Shown: positions 15,882-24,814 of the stretch, piece after piece
How the letters are laid out: each line of letters begins with the position of its first letter
How positions within the stretch are numbered: position 1 is the stretch's first letter
IMG/VR virus record: IMGVR_UViG_3300003690_003733
Coordinates: 1 to 42,513 of that record
From: a virus
DNA length: 42,513 nt
Strand: one strand, 5' to 3'
The notes under the pieces: generated by a model
What the model saw: the letters and a program-made list of their open reading frames with translations, nothing else
What the model was told of the DNA's origin: nothing
The model's database searches: none
Translations under genes and position numbers: made by a program

Positions 15882-16471
15882 CAAAACCTCCACACCCTCG
15901 AAGACCCGACCAAGGCGTCAAATGTCTTTGGGATATCATTGACGATGTTGCCGACATTAACCGGCGTGCGCGAGATATACCAATGTGACACAAGGAACAA
16001 TACCGCCTGCTTGATCCGTTCTGGCACTGCCTCTGGCGCGCCATAGCCTGCGACAAAGACGACCTCGACAGCTTGGCGTTGATTACGCACCGACGGCCAG
16101 CATTTGCCGAACGCCGGGACAATAAGGCCGGGTTCCTTGTTCGAAATCACCTGATATTCACTGCTGGCAAGCGTCTGCTGATCGCCAGCGGTATCAATGT
16201 ATTTAACCGAACTGACAGACTGCAAAGGCGGCAATGGGATTTCAATCTGATCTGGAAACCGCCAATCAATCGTTCCTGTCCATGTCTGCGTCACAACTGC
16301 GCGCCCAAGGATGCCCTCGCGCCCGTCCAGGTAGCTGGTCGCAGCGGAAACCAGCCCTTCGATATAATCGTCGTCATCGGTGAAGCCGTCGACAACCCGC
16401 AACTGTTTCTTGGCTTCGCCCAGCGTTACCACCGGCGATTCCGGTGCGGTCGTTAGAACGACATCCATCAT
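15881..16471 (-). CDS. Head-tail connector (phiE125 gp8 / HK97 gp6-like)
   Basis: 196 aa. VTLGEAKKQLRV near the N-terminus, a GRAVVTQTW segment, PPLQSVSSVKYID and the C-terminal IKQAVLFLVSHWY match the phiE125 gp8 family and its C-terminal gp6-like helix domain. It forms part of the ring below the portal. Confidence 0.88.
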   Translation of the reverse strand: MMDVVLTTAPESPVVTLGEAKKQLRVVDGFTDDDDYIEGLVSAATSYLDGREGILGRAVVTQTWTGTIDWRFPDQIEIPLPPLQSVSSVKYIDTAGDQQTLASSEYQVISNKEPGLIVPAFGKCWPSVRNQRQAVEVVFVAGYGAPEAVPERIKQAVLFLVSHWYISRTPVNVGNIVNDIPKTFDALVGSSRVWRF

Positions 16472-16480
16472 GACACCCGA

Positions 16481-16648
16481 TTATTTGTTGGTGGCGGCTT
16501 TCACAGGCTTTGCCTTGGCCGCCTTGGAACGGATGAACTCTTTCGCAAGGTCATCGCTTACGGTGTATTCCTTGCCTTTTTCGTAATCGCGTACCGTATG
16601 TCCGCGATCTGCACCCGTCGCATCTTTCAGCATGACGATGGTTTTCAT
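16481..16648 (-). CDS. Small structural-region protein
   Basis: 55 aa, soluble and basic. It starts MKTIVMLKDA, includes RDYEKGKEYTVSDDLAKEFI and ends in an Ala/Lys-rich tail. Small proteins with a KEYxV..DLA..FI pattern are frequent between capsid and connector genes of siphophages. Their role is not known. It sits just after a terminator and just before the connector gene. Confidence 0.7.
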   Translation of the reverse strand: MKTIVMLKDATGADRGHTVRDYEKGKEYTVSDDLAKEFIRSKAAKAKPVKAATNK

Positions 16649-16668
16649 CGGTCTCTCCAGACAAAGAA

Positions 16669-16691
16669 GCCAGGGCGCTAAGCACCCTGGC
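16669..16691 (-). terminator. Terminator after the decoration-type gene
   Basis: GCCAGGG / CCCTGGC arms (inner GC pairs continue the stem) followed on the transcribed strand by TTCTTTGTC. It separates the 16718-17149 gene from the connector genes. Confidence 0.5.
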
Positions 16692-16717
16692 CTATTAATC
16701 AGATCAATCCAGTTTTA

Positions 16718-17149
16718 TCAGGCGACCGGGCGCTGATGCGCGCGGGTCTTGACCACCGGAATTGACATCGGGGGCGCAGTACCGTGGGTGCCGCTAAAGT
16801 CCGGAAGCACTTTGACATAGCGCTTGCCGCCGATGTAACCGACCTTTGTGGAAGTTGCCGCCGCATGGGCAGCGGTCAGCGAGTGGACAATACCGCCACT
16901 GGCAACCGTGACACCGACAACATCGTCATCGGTTACCGCGGTATAAGTTGCGTCATCGTCCGAATGGGTCATGACGAATTCGATCTTGTTGGTGCCAGAG
17001 AAGGTGATGCCACCGACGCCAACATTGATCAGGAAGGAAGCAGAATCAAAACCGATCAGATCAACCGCAGGCGGGGTCGGGTCGGCATCAAGTGCAGCAG
17101 GCGCAATGGCAAAGTCGACGCCCATGTTGCTGATATCGTCGCGTTTCAT
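16718..17149 (-). CDS. Capsid-adjacent structural protein (possible decoration protein)
   Basis: 143 aa, beta-rich, acidic, without membrane segments. It lies between two terminators immediately after the major capsid gene, a common place for head decoration or capsid-stabilising proteins. Motifs VDLIGFDSASFLINVGVGG and YIGGKRYVKVLPDFSG recur in such phage proteins, but the function is inferred from place. Confidence 0.65.
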   Translation of the reverse strand: MKRDDISNMGVDFAIAPAALDADPTPPAVDLIGFDSASFLINVGVGGITFSGTNKIEFVMTHSDDDATYTAVTDDDVVGVTVASGGIVHSLTAAHAAATSTKVGYIGGKRYVKVLPDFSGTHGTAPPMSIPVVKTRAHQRPVA

Positions 17150-17180
17150 CGCATAGAATCCTTTTGCTTATGCGGATGGG

Positions 17181-17205
17181 AAAACGGGCTGGCGCACCAG
17201 CCCGT
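17181..17205 (-). terminator. Terminator after the capsid gene
   Basis: Perfect 9-bp stem (ACGGGCTGG / CCAGCCCGT) with a 4-base loop and T4 on the transcribed strand. It lies 9 nt after the capsid stop and before the possible decoration gene, so partial termination would set the capsid-to-rest ratio. Confidence 0.7.
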
Positions 17206-17213
17206 CAACTGGA

Positions 17214-18530
17214 TCAGGAACCGAAGCGAAGGAACTTGAGCGCCTCGAAATCAGAAGCCCCACCACCGACACGACGGGTCGAGTAGAACTTCACAAAACC
17301 TTTCTGCGTGAACGGATCGCGCAGTACGGTGATGCCTTTGCGATCAACGATCGTGTAGGCCTCGCGGAAATCACCAAAGGCCATCGACAGCGAATTCGCC
17401 GCAAGCACCGGCATGTCTTCGCCTTCAACAACCGGGTAGCCCAGCAGAAGACCACCCTGGCGCAGGGTAAAATCAGGCTGCCAAAGGTAATTGCCGTCGC
17501 CATCCTTGAGCTTGCGAACGTCGGCGACAGTTTTGCGGCACATCAGCCAGTTCGCGTTGTTCCGGTAGGATGCCTTGAGCGCAAACACCAGTTCGACAAG
17601 CTTGTCGCCTGGATCAGACGCCGCGAACGCACCGGACTGACCGGTATTGATATGCTCGAACTTTTCCCATGCGCGGGTAGCGTCTGCCGTGGCAACGGTA
17701 TCGTAGTCAAGAATGCCGCGCGGCTTTTCCGCACCATCACCGGTGATGAAGGCCGCGTTTTCGACGCGTGCGAACTTGTCAGCAACCTTCTCGGCAAGCC
17801 AAGCCTCGATGTCGAACATACTGTCATCAAGGATTTTCTGAGTTGCCTTCGGCTCGGCATACATTTCGTTGGTCGGGATCGACCACTTGCCAAAGCCCGG
17901 CGTATCAGTTTCGGTACGAGCGCCCTTTTCAGACACCCAGCCCGCGCTTGCTTCGTCGCGGTCGGTGAAGCCTTCAAGGCTATCGGTGCCGATCGTCACG
18001 ACATTGGCAAGCTGGCGCATCGGGGTCGTTTCATAGACCTTCTTGATGATGCGTCCAGACATATCAGGCGTCACGGTGTAACCGCCATCCGGATCAGACC
18101 CGACAGACAGTGCCGCCTTGACATCATTCGGCGTGCTCGAACCACGGCGCATATAGGTGTTCAAGCCGTCCTTGTAGGCGCGATAATCCTCAACCGGGAT
18201 ATCCTGCCCACGTTCGCGCGAGAACGCCTTGACCGCGGCGGCCTCTTCATCGGCTGCAGCAGAACCAGACATCTGCATTGCCGCCTGCGACGTTGCGATT
18301 TCATTGAGCTTCGCCTGCAGGTCGGTGATCGATGCGTTGATTTTGTCGACCTTTTCATTGGTCACGACATCGGCAGACCCTTTGGCCTCGATCTGCGCAA
18401 GGCGATCATCGTTGGCCTTTTTGAAGTCTTCGAACGCCGCTTTGATTTCGCCGACCAGTTTGGACGGGTCGGTTGCATCTGCGCGCACGGCTACAATCCC
18501 GCGCGACGGCTGGGCAATCATACGATTCAT
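17214..18530 (-). CDS. HK97-type major capsid protein
   Basis: 438 aa. Residues about 25-95 are a coiled coil like the scaffolding delta domain that the prohead protease removes. The rest is the HK97 fold (GGYTVTPDMSGRIIKKVYET, NAAFITGDGAEKPRGIL, LLLGYPVVEGEDMP, FGDFREAYTIVDR). It builds the head shell. It lies directly after the ClpP-like protease gene, as usual, and is followed by a terminator. Confidence 0.95.
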   Translation of the reverse strand: MNRMIAQPSRGIVAVRADATDPSKLVGEIKAAFEDFKKANDDRLAQIEAKGSADVVTNEKVDKINASITDLQAKLNEIATSQAAMQMSGSAAADEEAAAVKAFSRERGQDIPVEDYRAYKDGLNTYMRRGSSTPNDVKAALSVGSDPDGGYTVTPDMSGRIIKKVYETTPMRQLANVVTIGTDSLEGFTDRDEASAGWVSEKGARTETDTPGFGKWSIPTNEMYAEPKATQKILDDSMFDIEAWLAEKVADKFARVENAAFITGDGAEKPRGILDYDTVATADATRAWEKFEHINTGQSGAFAASDPGDKLVELVFALKASYRNNANWLMCRKTVADVRKLKDGDGNYLWQPDFTLRQGGLLLGYPVVEGEDMPVLAANSLSMAFGDFREAYTIVDRKGITVLRDPFTQKGFVKFYSTRRVGGGASDFEALKFLRFGS

Positions 18531-18545
18531 CGCTGTGATCCTTTT

Positions 18546-19385
18546 TCAGCGTGGTGAAATGGTATTTTTGAGATCCGCCAATGCGGCGGCCAGATCGCCA
18601 GCGCGCGGCGTGGCGGGTGGGGCAGCGTCCTGCGTACCCCGAATTTTGCTAAGAACAGAACGGCGCTTGGAGCGCGGCATGCCCTGTTTTGCCAAGGCAA
18701 TGTCGGCACTGCGAATGGCTGCGCGCGCGTTGCCTTCATCAGCATCCGGATCGTTGGTCACGTCATCTGCTGCAATGAAACCGTCGGCAAATCCATGCTC
18801 AATCGCGTTTTCGCCGGAAAGCCATGTTTCATCGTCCATGAACTTTGCGGCCTCTGCCGGATCGATTTCAGCGCGGGCGGCGTAAAGCTCTGCCATTTGC
18901 GCATCGAATTTTTCAAGCGTCTCTGACACCGACAAAAAGTCATGCCGGTTGCCAACGGCGATCGACCACGCATTGTGGATCATCATGAACCCGGCGCGGG
19001 CGATATTGACCTCGTCACCGGCCATCGCAATCACCGAAGCGGCGGATGCAGCAAGACCGACAACATTGACTGTGACCTTGTGCGGATGCGCGCGCAGCAG
19101 GTTATAGATCGCGATCCCTTCGAAGAAATCACCGCCAGGCGAGTTGATCGATACCGTCACATCACCAGCAGACCGCAAAGCCTCGGCGACAGAGGCCGCC
19201 GTGATGCCACCACCCGACCAGATATCTTCGCCGATGATGTCATACATTTCGATCTGACCATCACCAGCAGCGGCAGAGACGGAACGAACCGCAGCGTTCC
19301 AACGCTCCAGAGCATCGGACGGCGCGTCAAACTCGACGCCGTCAATCTTGAATGCGTTGATCTTCGGAAGCTTGCGAATTGTCAT
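18546..19385 (-). CDS. Prohead protease, ClpP-like
   Basis: 279 aa from the ATG at 19385. INSPGGDFFEG, GLAASAAS (catalytic Ser near residue 114) and MMIHNAW (His near 137) are the ClpP-type serine protease motifs. The C-terminal 90 residues are a variable phage extension. It matures the capsid and cuts the delta domain. The start is chosen for the preceding GAGGA; it overlaps the portal gene by 44 nt in another frame. Confidence 0.9.
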   Translation of the reverse strand: MTIRKLPKINAFKIDGVEFDAPSDALERWNAAVRSVSAAAGDGQIEMYDIIGEDIWSGGGITAASVAEALRSAGDVTVSINSPGGDFFEGIAIYNLLRAHPHKVTVNVVGLAASAASVIAMAGDEVNIARAGFMMIHNAWSIAVGNRHDFLSVSETLEKFDAQMAELYAARAEIDPAEAAKFMDDETWLSGENAIEHGFADGFIAADDVTNDPDADEGNARAAIRSADIALAKQGMPRSKRRSVLSKIRGTQDAAPPATPRAGDLAAALADLKNTISPR

Positions 19386-20628
19386 CGCCTGTGTCCTCGT
19401 TCTGATTTCCGGCTGTGTTCGGCGGGTCGTAGTAGATGTCACCGCCATCACGCGGGTTCATGTCCTCTTTCTCGCGAACCTCGTTCGGGCTCATCCAGCC
19501 CCACTGCAAGGCGGACTGGTAGAATTCCTTGCGCGCCTTGGTATCGCCGCGCAGAAGACCTTGCGGGAAGAACTTGAAATCAACCGTTTCCCATTCTTCG
19601 GGCGGCAACAGATCGCGCTTGATCGCTTGCTCCCAGATTGAGAACCAGTCCGACAGGGTATAAGTCACAAAGCCAATGCCTTGTGCCTCGATCCCGGATC
19701 CCCAAGATGTCTGCTTGTCCGTTGCCCCGATCATGTGAGGCGGAACACCAAAGAACATCGCGATGTCGTATCGCTGAAAGTCCCGTGTTTCGAGGAACTG
19801 TGCATCTTGTGCAGACAGAACCACCGACGCGATGTCCATTCCTTCCTCAAGGATCAGCCATTCGCCTGTTTTCTTTGCGCCTGACTTTTCATCAAGGCTT
19901 GATTTCAGACGGTCATACGCCTTGTCACTGAGCTGGCCAGGGTGCTTGTAAGCGCCACCTGCCAGAACACCGTTCTTGAACATCGAAGCCCCGGCGGTTT
20001 CTGTCTGGATAGACAGCCCCAATGCCTCGCGCATGTTGGACAGGACAGACATGCCGTGAACGCCATCAAGTGACATTCCGCGCAGATGAAACACGTCCTT
20101 CTGTTGCAACGTGATGAATGAGCCATCCGGTCGCGTGTACCGATAGCGCATCGTCATATCGTCGTTTTGCTCTGCCCGCGTGCGGTCAGGATGCATCGGC
20201 AGAAGCGCGATGACATCCTTGCCTGATCGGACAATGCGCGAATAGGCATTGCCGCGCATCAGGACATGCCCTTGCATCAAACGCTTGTATTCTGCCGGGG
20301 TCTGCCATTGGTTCGGCTTGACTGTCAGCACACGGCGCAACGGATGACCAACCGCCGGTCGGCGCACCGTTTCGCTTTCGCGTCTGATGATGTCGGTTGG
20401 CATGCTGGCAATCGTGCCCGCGATGATGTTGACACACCGCCACGCCGCAGCAACACGCATGGCACGCGCATCGGTGATAGCAACACCCGACGCGGTATCC
20501 ATCCCGCCACCAATGCGGATGAACTCCTTAAGGTCTTCACCAGACATATTTGACAGGTCAAAGGTCTGTGATCGCGCCCCGGACGCACCACCACGCCCCA
20601 GACCGCGCACAAATTTCATCAACCCCAT
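19342..20628 (-). CDS. Portal protein, HK97 family
   Basis: 428 aa from the ATG at 20628, preceded by a GAGGGTGG ribosome site. GHPLRRVLTVKPNQWQTPAEYKR, IALLPMHPDRT-like and VFHLRGMSLDG segments, the RDFQRYDIAMFFGVPPHMIG motif, and the acidic Asn-rich C-terminus are those of HK97-type portals. It forms the DNA entry ring. Its C-terminus overlaps the protease gene. Confidence 0.93.
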   Translation of the reverse strand: MGLMKFVRGLGRGGASGARSQTFDLSNMSGEDLKEFIRIGGGMDTASGVAITDARAMRVAAAWRCVNIIAGTIASMPTDIIRRESETVRRPAVGHPLRRVLTVKPNQWQTPAEYKRLMQGHVLMRGNAYSRIVRSGKDVIALLPMHPDRTRAEQNDDMTMRYRYTRPDGSFITLQQKDVFHLRGMSLDGVHGMSVLSNMREALGLSIQTETAGASMFKNGVLAGGAYKHPGQLSDKAYDRLKSSLDEKSGAKKTGEWLILEEGMDIASVVLSAQDAQFLETRDFQRYDIAMFFGVPPHMIGATDKQTSWGSGIEAQGIGFVTYTLSDWFSIWEQAIKRDLLPPEEWETVDFKFFPQGLLRGDTKARKEFYQSALQWGWMSPNEVREKEDMNPRDGGDIYYDPPNTAGNQNEDTGDDNSQASEDQRIQD

Positions 20629-20639
20629 GCCTGCCACCC

Positions 20640-22433
20640 TCAAAGTGTTCGCACACCGCGCTCTTCGTAGACGCTCGGCCCGTCTTCCTCAGCCAAAATC
20701 ATCCGGCCAATCGCCATCAACATTGCGACCACACCATCGATCTTGCGCATATCCTTGCGCGTGTCGGGTTTGATCGGCTTTTTGTTTTCGGCGTCATCCT
20801 GTTTGACCGACGTGTTGCTGATCATCCAGTCCATGACAGAATTGCCGTCATGGGCGATGCCCTGATCAAGCACCAGGCGCTCAAGCTCGCGGCACGGGGC
20901 CGCCATGCCATAGAACCCCTGACCGCAGGAAACGCAGGTCAACCCGGCATCCTCAAGATGCTGGATGATCTGGCCCGCGAACATGCGGTCATAGCAGACC
21001 TCGGCAATCTCGAATTCGTCACTGAGCCCCGAAAGACCAAGTTCCTCTTTGCCGATCAGGAAAGCCTCAATCGCGTCATAGTCCGTTGCCGAACCATCCG
21101 TTTCACGAATAAGGCCTTGGGCAAGCCACACATCGTATGGCACAGCCTTGTCATCGGCCCGCTTTTCAATCGTGCCCTTTGGCACCCAGAAGAACGGCAA
21201 AATCTTGACCGGCTCCCCGACCTCAACCGGTGGGAAGACCAGCACGGCGGCGGTGATGTCGCTAACCGATGAAAGGTCAAGCCCGACATAGCACTTGCGA
21301 GCGCGCATGCTTTCGCGATCGATCACAACCTCGCAGCCGCGCCATTTCTCGATATCAAGCCAGATTTCCGCCGTCTGGCTCCACACATTCAGGCGAAGGC
21401 GCTTGAACCCCGAAAGAGATGACGGGTTGTTCTTGGCCTCGATCGATACCTTGCGCATCGCCTCGGGCAGGACCGAAACCCCATAGTTCGGGTTGGCCTT
21501 TTCCCAGGACACCTCGGAAAACGGATCATCACCATCATCGATCGAACAGATGAAACCGAACCAGGTATCATCTTCAAACACGCCATTAAGCACGTTGACG
21601 GTGTAATCATGATGCTGCCGGCAGATCGAATAAGGGTTGGTCCCTGCCGTCGTGATTTCCACATGCAACGGCTGGCGACGTGCGCCCATGCCGGTTTTAA
21701 GCACCTCGATCAACTGCCCGTCCGGGTGGGCGTGAACTTCATCAACCAGATTGCAATGGCTGTTCAGGCCATCAAGTTTCTTGGCATCCGCCGAAATGTA
21801 TTTCAGTTCCGAAAAGCTTTTCGGATGTTCCATGTGCCGCGCCATCCGCTTGACGCGGCGGCGCAGCGCCGGGCTGGTCGCGACCATGCGATCAGCTTCC
21901 TGAAAGATGATCTTGGCCTGATCGGCCTTGGTCGCAGCGGTGTAAACCTCCGCACCCGGTTCATCATCGGCCATCAGCATGTAAAGCCCGATCGGGGCCA
22001 GCCATGTTGACTTGCCGTTCTTGCGCGGCACCTCGACATAGACGTATGTAAACCGGCGGGTCAGCGTTTCTGCTGTCAGCCAGCCAAAGATGACCGATGT
22101 GCAAAACGCCTGCCAATCGGCAAGCACAAAAGGTTGGCCGCCCCACTGCCCCTTTGAATGGCGCAGGTAGCCAAAGAACTGCATCGCGTGATCCGCACGC
22201 GGGATCGAAAACACCAAGCCGCGTTCCGCGCCATGCACCAGATCATCAAGCTGGCGCTGGCATGCGGCGATGCGTTTCTTGCAGGCTGGCTTTTTGCCTT
22301 CGACAATGTCCAGCGCATAGATCGTGCTGACATGCCCAAGGATCGCCTCGGGCACTTTCTTTGCCAGATCCTTTCGGGTGACCGGGCGATGCTTCTTAGG
22401 TGCCCCTGCCTTGTGCGAAGTCGTCGAAGTCAT
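20640..22433 (-). CDS. Terminase large subunit
   Basis: 597 aa. Walker A RKNGKS near residues 137-142 and a Walker B LVDE near 229-232 mark the packaging ATPase. The C-terminal nuclease half contains VGLDLSS and an acidic cluster. The protein is of the Terminase_1 type that pairs with P27-like small subunits. It cuts and pumps DNA into the prohead. The ATG at 22433 is preferred to one four codons upstream. It overlaps the small subunit by 38 nt. Confidence 0.95.
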   Translation of the reverse strand: MTSTTSHKAGAPKKHRPVTRKDLAKKVPEAILGHVSTIYALDIVEGKKPACKKRIAACQRQLDDLVHGAERGLVFSIPRADHAMQFFGYLRHSKGQWGGQPFVLADWQAFCTSVIFGWLTAETLTRRFTYVYVEVPRKNGKSTWLAPIGLYMLMADDEPGAEVYTAATKADQAKIIFQEADRMVATSPALRRRVKRMARHMEHPKSFSELKYISADAKKLDGLNSHCNLVDEVHAHPDGQLIEVLKTGMGARRQPLHVEITTAGTNPYSICRQHHDYTVNVLNGVFEDDTWFGFICSIDDGDDPFSEVSWEKANPNYGVSVLPEAMRKVSIEAKNNPSSLSGFKRLRLNVWSQTAEIWLDIEKWRGCEVVIDRESMRARKCYVGLDLSSVSDITAAVLVFPPVEVGEPVKILPFFWVPKGTIEKRADDKAVPYDVWLAQGLIRETDGSATDYDAIEAFLIGKEELGLSGLSDEFEIAEVCYDRMFAGQIIQHLEDAGLTCVSCGQGFYGMAAPCRELERLVLDQGIAHDGNSVMDWMISNTSVKQDDAENKKPIKPDTRKDMRKIDGVVAMLMAIGRMILAEEDGPSVYEERGVRTL

Positions 22434-22923
22434 CGAACAAATCACCCTGACCTGCCGCCGACGCCAGGGACCGCGAAGCAGATGGCGTCATGCCAAATTC
22501 AGCAGTCAGGCGCAGAAAGGTCCGGCGGGTTTCATTGAACTGTGCAACCTCCGGGCGGGTCTTCATCTGATTACCGTTACGGCCTTCAACCTCATAGGTT
22601 TCGCCGTAAACCTCTGTGCGCTGCCGTCCGTTGGCATCGGTGATTTTCACCTTGCTGCGAAACAGCGCACGGTATTCATTCATCTTCGCGACACAGTGGC
22701 AAAGCTCCACCACCGGCAGAACAAACAACGGATCAAGCCGATGCTTTTCAGCCAGTACCGGCGCGACCGCATCCCACACCGCTGCGACATCTTTTGGCAG
22801 GCCGCGCGGCTTAAGATCGCGCGCCATTTCCTTTGCGTCCTGCGTCTGCGTTCCGGGTTGCTTCCCGTCCTGCGTCAGCCGAACGACATTGCTTGGCAGA
22901 TCAGGTTTACGTCCCCGTGCCAT
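22396..22923 (-). CDS. Terminase small subunit, P27 family
   Basis: 175 aa. MARGRKPDLPSNVVRL at the start, then PRGLPKDVAAVWDAVAPVL and RRTFLRLTAEFGMTPSAS near the C-terminus are hallmarks of P27-like small terminases. It recognises the packaging site, which is probably in or near the adjacent non-coding segment. A 38 nt overlap couples it to the large subunit. Confidence 0.93.
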   Translation of the reverse strand: MARGRKPDLPSNVVRLTQDGKQPGTQTQDAKEMARDLKPRGLPKDVAAVWDAVAPVLAEKHRLDPLFVLPVVELCHCVAKMNEYRALFRSKVKITDANGRQRTEVYGETYEVEGRNGNQMKTRPEVAQFNETRRTFLRLTAEFGMTPSASRSLASAAGQGDLFDDFDDFAQGRGT

Positions 22924-22942
22924 GGCTTCACTCCATCAATTC

Positions 22943-22986
22943 GGGAAACGCCTTCTGCCCTTGTCCTTCTGGACCAAGGGTTTCCC
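22943..22986. repeat. Long imperfect inverted repeat before terminase (cos candidate region)
   Basis: In the 166-bp gap between HNH nuclease and small terminase, GGGAAA (22943-22948) pairs with TTTCCC (22981-22986). Inside, CCCTTG-TCC (22958-22966) pairs with GGA-CAAGGG around a TTCT loop. HNH-terminase gaps often hold cos sites. The remaining part (22987-23089) has no open gene. Role as cos or as a terminator of HNH is not resolved. Confidence 0.35.
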
Positions 22987-23089
22987 CAGATGGGTTTTTC
23001 CTTTTCAATTTCCCGTGCGTAAAAACGTGACCACCCAAGCGGTCTTGGGCGGTTGGGGTGCAGGGATTTGACCCTCCCCCACCCATGCA

Positions 23090-23452
23090 TCAGCGATGAC
23101 CAAAGCCTCCGTCTTCTTTGGCTGTCTTCTGGTCGTGATGCGTTTTGCATAGCGGCTGCCAGTTCGAGCGGGACCAGAACAACTTCTGATCGCCCTTGTG
23201 CGGCGTGATGTGGTCAACCACCGTGGCGGCAACCACATAGCCTTGCGCCTGGCATTGGCAACATAACGGATGTTCCCGAAGGAACACGGCGCGGGCCTTC
23301 TGCCACTTGGAACCATAGCCACGCTTGGCCGCGGTTCCGCGCCGTTCGTCCTGTCGCTTGCGGTGTTCGGCCTGATGCTTCTCGCAGTATCGCTCCCTGG
23401 TCAGCGTGCCGCACCGGGCGACAGCGCATGGCTTTGTCGGCAGGTTCGGCAT
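23090..23452 (-). CDS. HNH endonuclease
   Basis: 120 aa. Zinc-binding Cys pairs (ARC...CEKH, CCQC) and the HNH core (VVDHITPHKGD, WQPLCKTHHDQK) are complete, with DH near residues 80-81 and HH near 105-106. HNH proteins next to terminase genes nick or cut cos DNA and aid packaging in HK97-like phages. The ATG at 23452 is chosen; an in-frame start 10 codons earlier is possible. Confidence 0.9.
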   Translation of the reverse strand: MPNLPTKPCAVARCGTLTRERYCEKHQAEHRKRQDERRGTAAKRGYGSKWQKARAVFLREHPLCCQCQAQGYVVAATVVDHITPHKGDQKLFWSRSNWQPLCKTHHDQKTAKEDGGFGHR

Positions 23453-23668
23453 CACATCACCACCAAAAGACTGCGGCGGCACCCGTGAGGGTAACCGCCG
23501 CGAGTGCAGCTCGAAAGCTGAGGGAGGAAACGTCCAAGAAACTCAGCAAGCATCATCAACCGCTGGGAGACAAGAACAACCATGAAACGAAAAACGCCCG
23601 CCGCTGGTGAGCGGCAGGCGCAGTTCTGTTTATGAGCCTGTTTAGGTATCCAGAAACCGCAAAACAAG
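23453..23668. other. Intergenic gap with a terminator hairpin
   Basis: About 216 nt without a supported gene. A strong leftward terminator lies at 23590-23620: arms CGCC-GCCGCT and AGCGGC-GGCG (23595-23620), then T5 (23594-23590). It ends the transcript of the 23669-24253 gene. The remaining part must hold any promoter for the HNH/late operon, but no consensus pair was recognised. Confidence 0.55.
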
Positions 23669-24253
23669 TCAACAAGCTTTTTGAACTTTTTTGCGCGCAT
23701 TCCATGGAGAGCGCGGAATTCTGGGCATTTCGATGGTAATGCCCATGCTGTCGGATGCCTGCAACCTCTTGCACAAAGCAGCCAGAAGATCCCAGACCAG
23801 CAGATAAACCAGCCTCGACTCTTCCACCTGACGACGGGTAAGCGATGCGTCATTGGTCCAGCCACCGGGCATCCAGTCTGGCATGTCACCTGACCGTGCC
23901 GCCATGATCATCTCGACAACGGGATGACCAGGCAATCTGGCAAGGCAGCGCTGCATTTGCACCGGCACATTGGCGCCGACCTCTGCGGCCAGCTCACCCT
24001 TGCGCCACTGGGCAAACAACAGCTCGACCCCTTGCCAGATCAGTTCAGCATCCGGGTCAAGGTCTGCACCAGAACCGCGCGATACATCCACCGTGACACC
24101 AAGCTGGGCCATCTCGATGCCTTTGCCCGTAATGCTGCCCTTGAATGCACCAGCCTTGCAAAAATGGCTGGCGTTAAAAACTTGATCCGCCTTCTGGTCA
24201 CGCACAGCCCATTGCAACGCGGACCAGATATCCATCACATCCTGCTTAACCAT
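23669..24253 (-). CDS. Unknown phage protein upstream of the packaging module
   Basis: 194 aa, mostly helical, with several Trp (WSALQWAVRD, LIWQGVELLFAQWRKGEL) and a basic C-terminus (RIPRSPWNARKKVQKAC). No family is recognised. Its place, between the replication origin and the packaging genes and ended by a terminator, is where late regulators often sit, but no HTH or antiterminator motif is seen. Confidence 0.7.
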   Translation of the reverse strand: MVKQDVMDIWSALQWAVRDQKADQVFNASHFCKAGAFKGSITGKGIEMAQLGVTVDVSRGSGADLDPDAELIWQGVELLFAQWRKGELAAEVGANVPVQMQRCLARLPGHPVVEMIMAARSGDMPDWMPGGWTNDASLTRRQVEESRLVYLLVWDLLAALCKRLQASDSMGITIEMPRIPRSPWNARKKVQKAC

Positions 24254-24271
24254 CGCCTCACCCTTTCCTGA

Positions 24272-24631
24272 TCAGGACCACCAGCCCGCCACGCCGTTCC
24301 AGCAGTTATCCAGCCATGCCTCGGCATTCGGAGACAACTCACCAACCGCATCGCAAAGCACCTGCATTCGGTTGAAACTGCCAACCGCTTTCATCTGGTA
24401 AGCGATGGCGATCACCGAAACCTTCGCCGCCGTCTCAACCGGTGCCCTTCCCGCGTCCTCAGCAAGCCGGTCCGCAGCCCCAGCGTGACGGCCCGACAAC
24501 GTCAAACCGTCAGAAAGCGAGGCAGCATCACCAGAGCGCAGCTTGGCACGTTCCTCAGCAACCAGATCAAATAGCCGCGCAACGTCTTTGGCGATCTCTG
24601 CCGTACTCATTCCAGAAACATCAAGGTACAT
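24272..24631 (-). CDS. Unknown small phage protein
   Basis: 119 aa from the ATG at 24631. Its N-terminal half is helical (STAEIAKDVARLFDLVAEERAKLRSG), followed by a small C-terminal domain ending WNGVAGWWS. It could form a dimer through the helix. It ends 18 nt before the next gene, with which it is probably co-transcribed. No known family. Confidence 0.65.
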   Translation of the reverse strand: MYLDVSGMSTAEIAKDVARLFDLVAEERAKLRSGDAASLSDGLTLSGRHAGAADRLAEDAGRAPVETAAKVSVIAIAYQMKAVGSFNRMQVLCDAVGELSPNAEAWLDNCWNGVAGWWS

Positions 24632-24761
24632 CACGCACTTCCTTTCGCTGACTTGTGAACACACGGAACCAATGAAAATCGATCAACCATCAGACAACCA
24701 AACCTCTCACCCCGAATGCCCTCTTTTGATCACAGGGGGCGGCTCTCAATAGAGCCCCTTG

Positions 24762-24780
24762 TATAGATAGAATATCTATA
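24762..24780. repeat. AT-rich palindrome next to the iteron region
   Basis: TATAGATA-GAA-TATCTATA, a perfect 8-bp dyad with 3-bp spacer, located 50 nt before the first iteron-like repeat. A GGGGCTCT / AGAGCC-CCCC stem lies just before it (about 24736-24759). It may be a regulator site or part of the origin. Confidence 0.45.
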
Positions 24781-24814
24781 GGGACTTCCCGCCCGCAGAC
24801 TGCCCGCAATAAAA

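Noticed and set aside
17652-18557. Long + strand open frame opposite the capsid gene
   Set aside because: Antisense to the well-supported HK97 capsid gene; no protein-like features.
23452-23889. Minus strand frame of 145 aa after the HNH gene
   Set aside because: Out-of-frame shadow of the 23669-24253 gene that also runs through its terminator.
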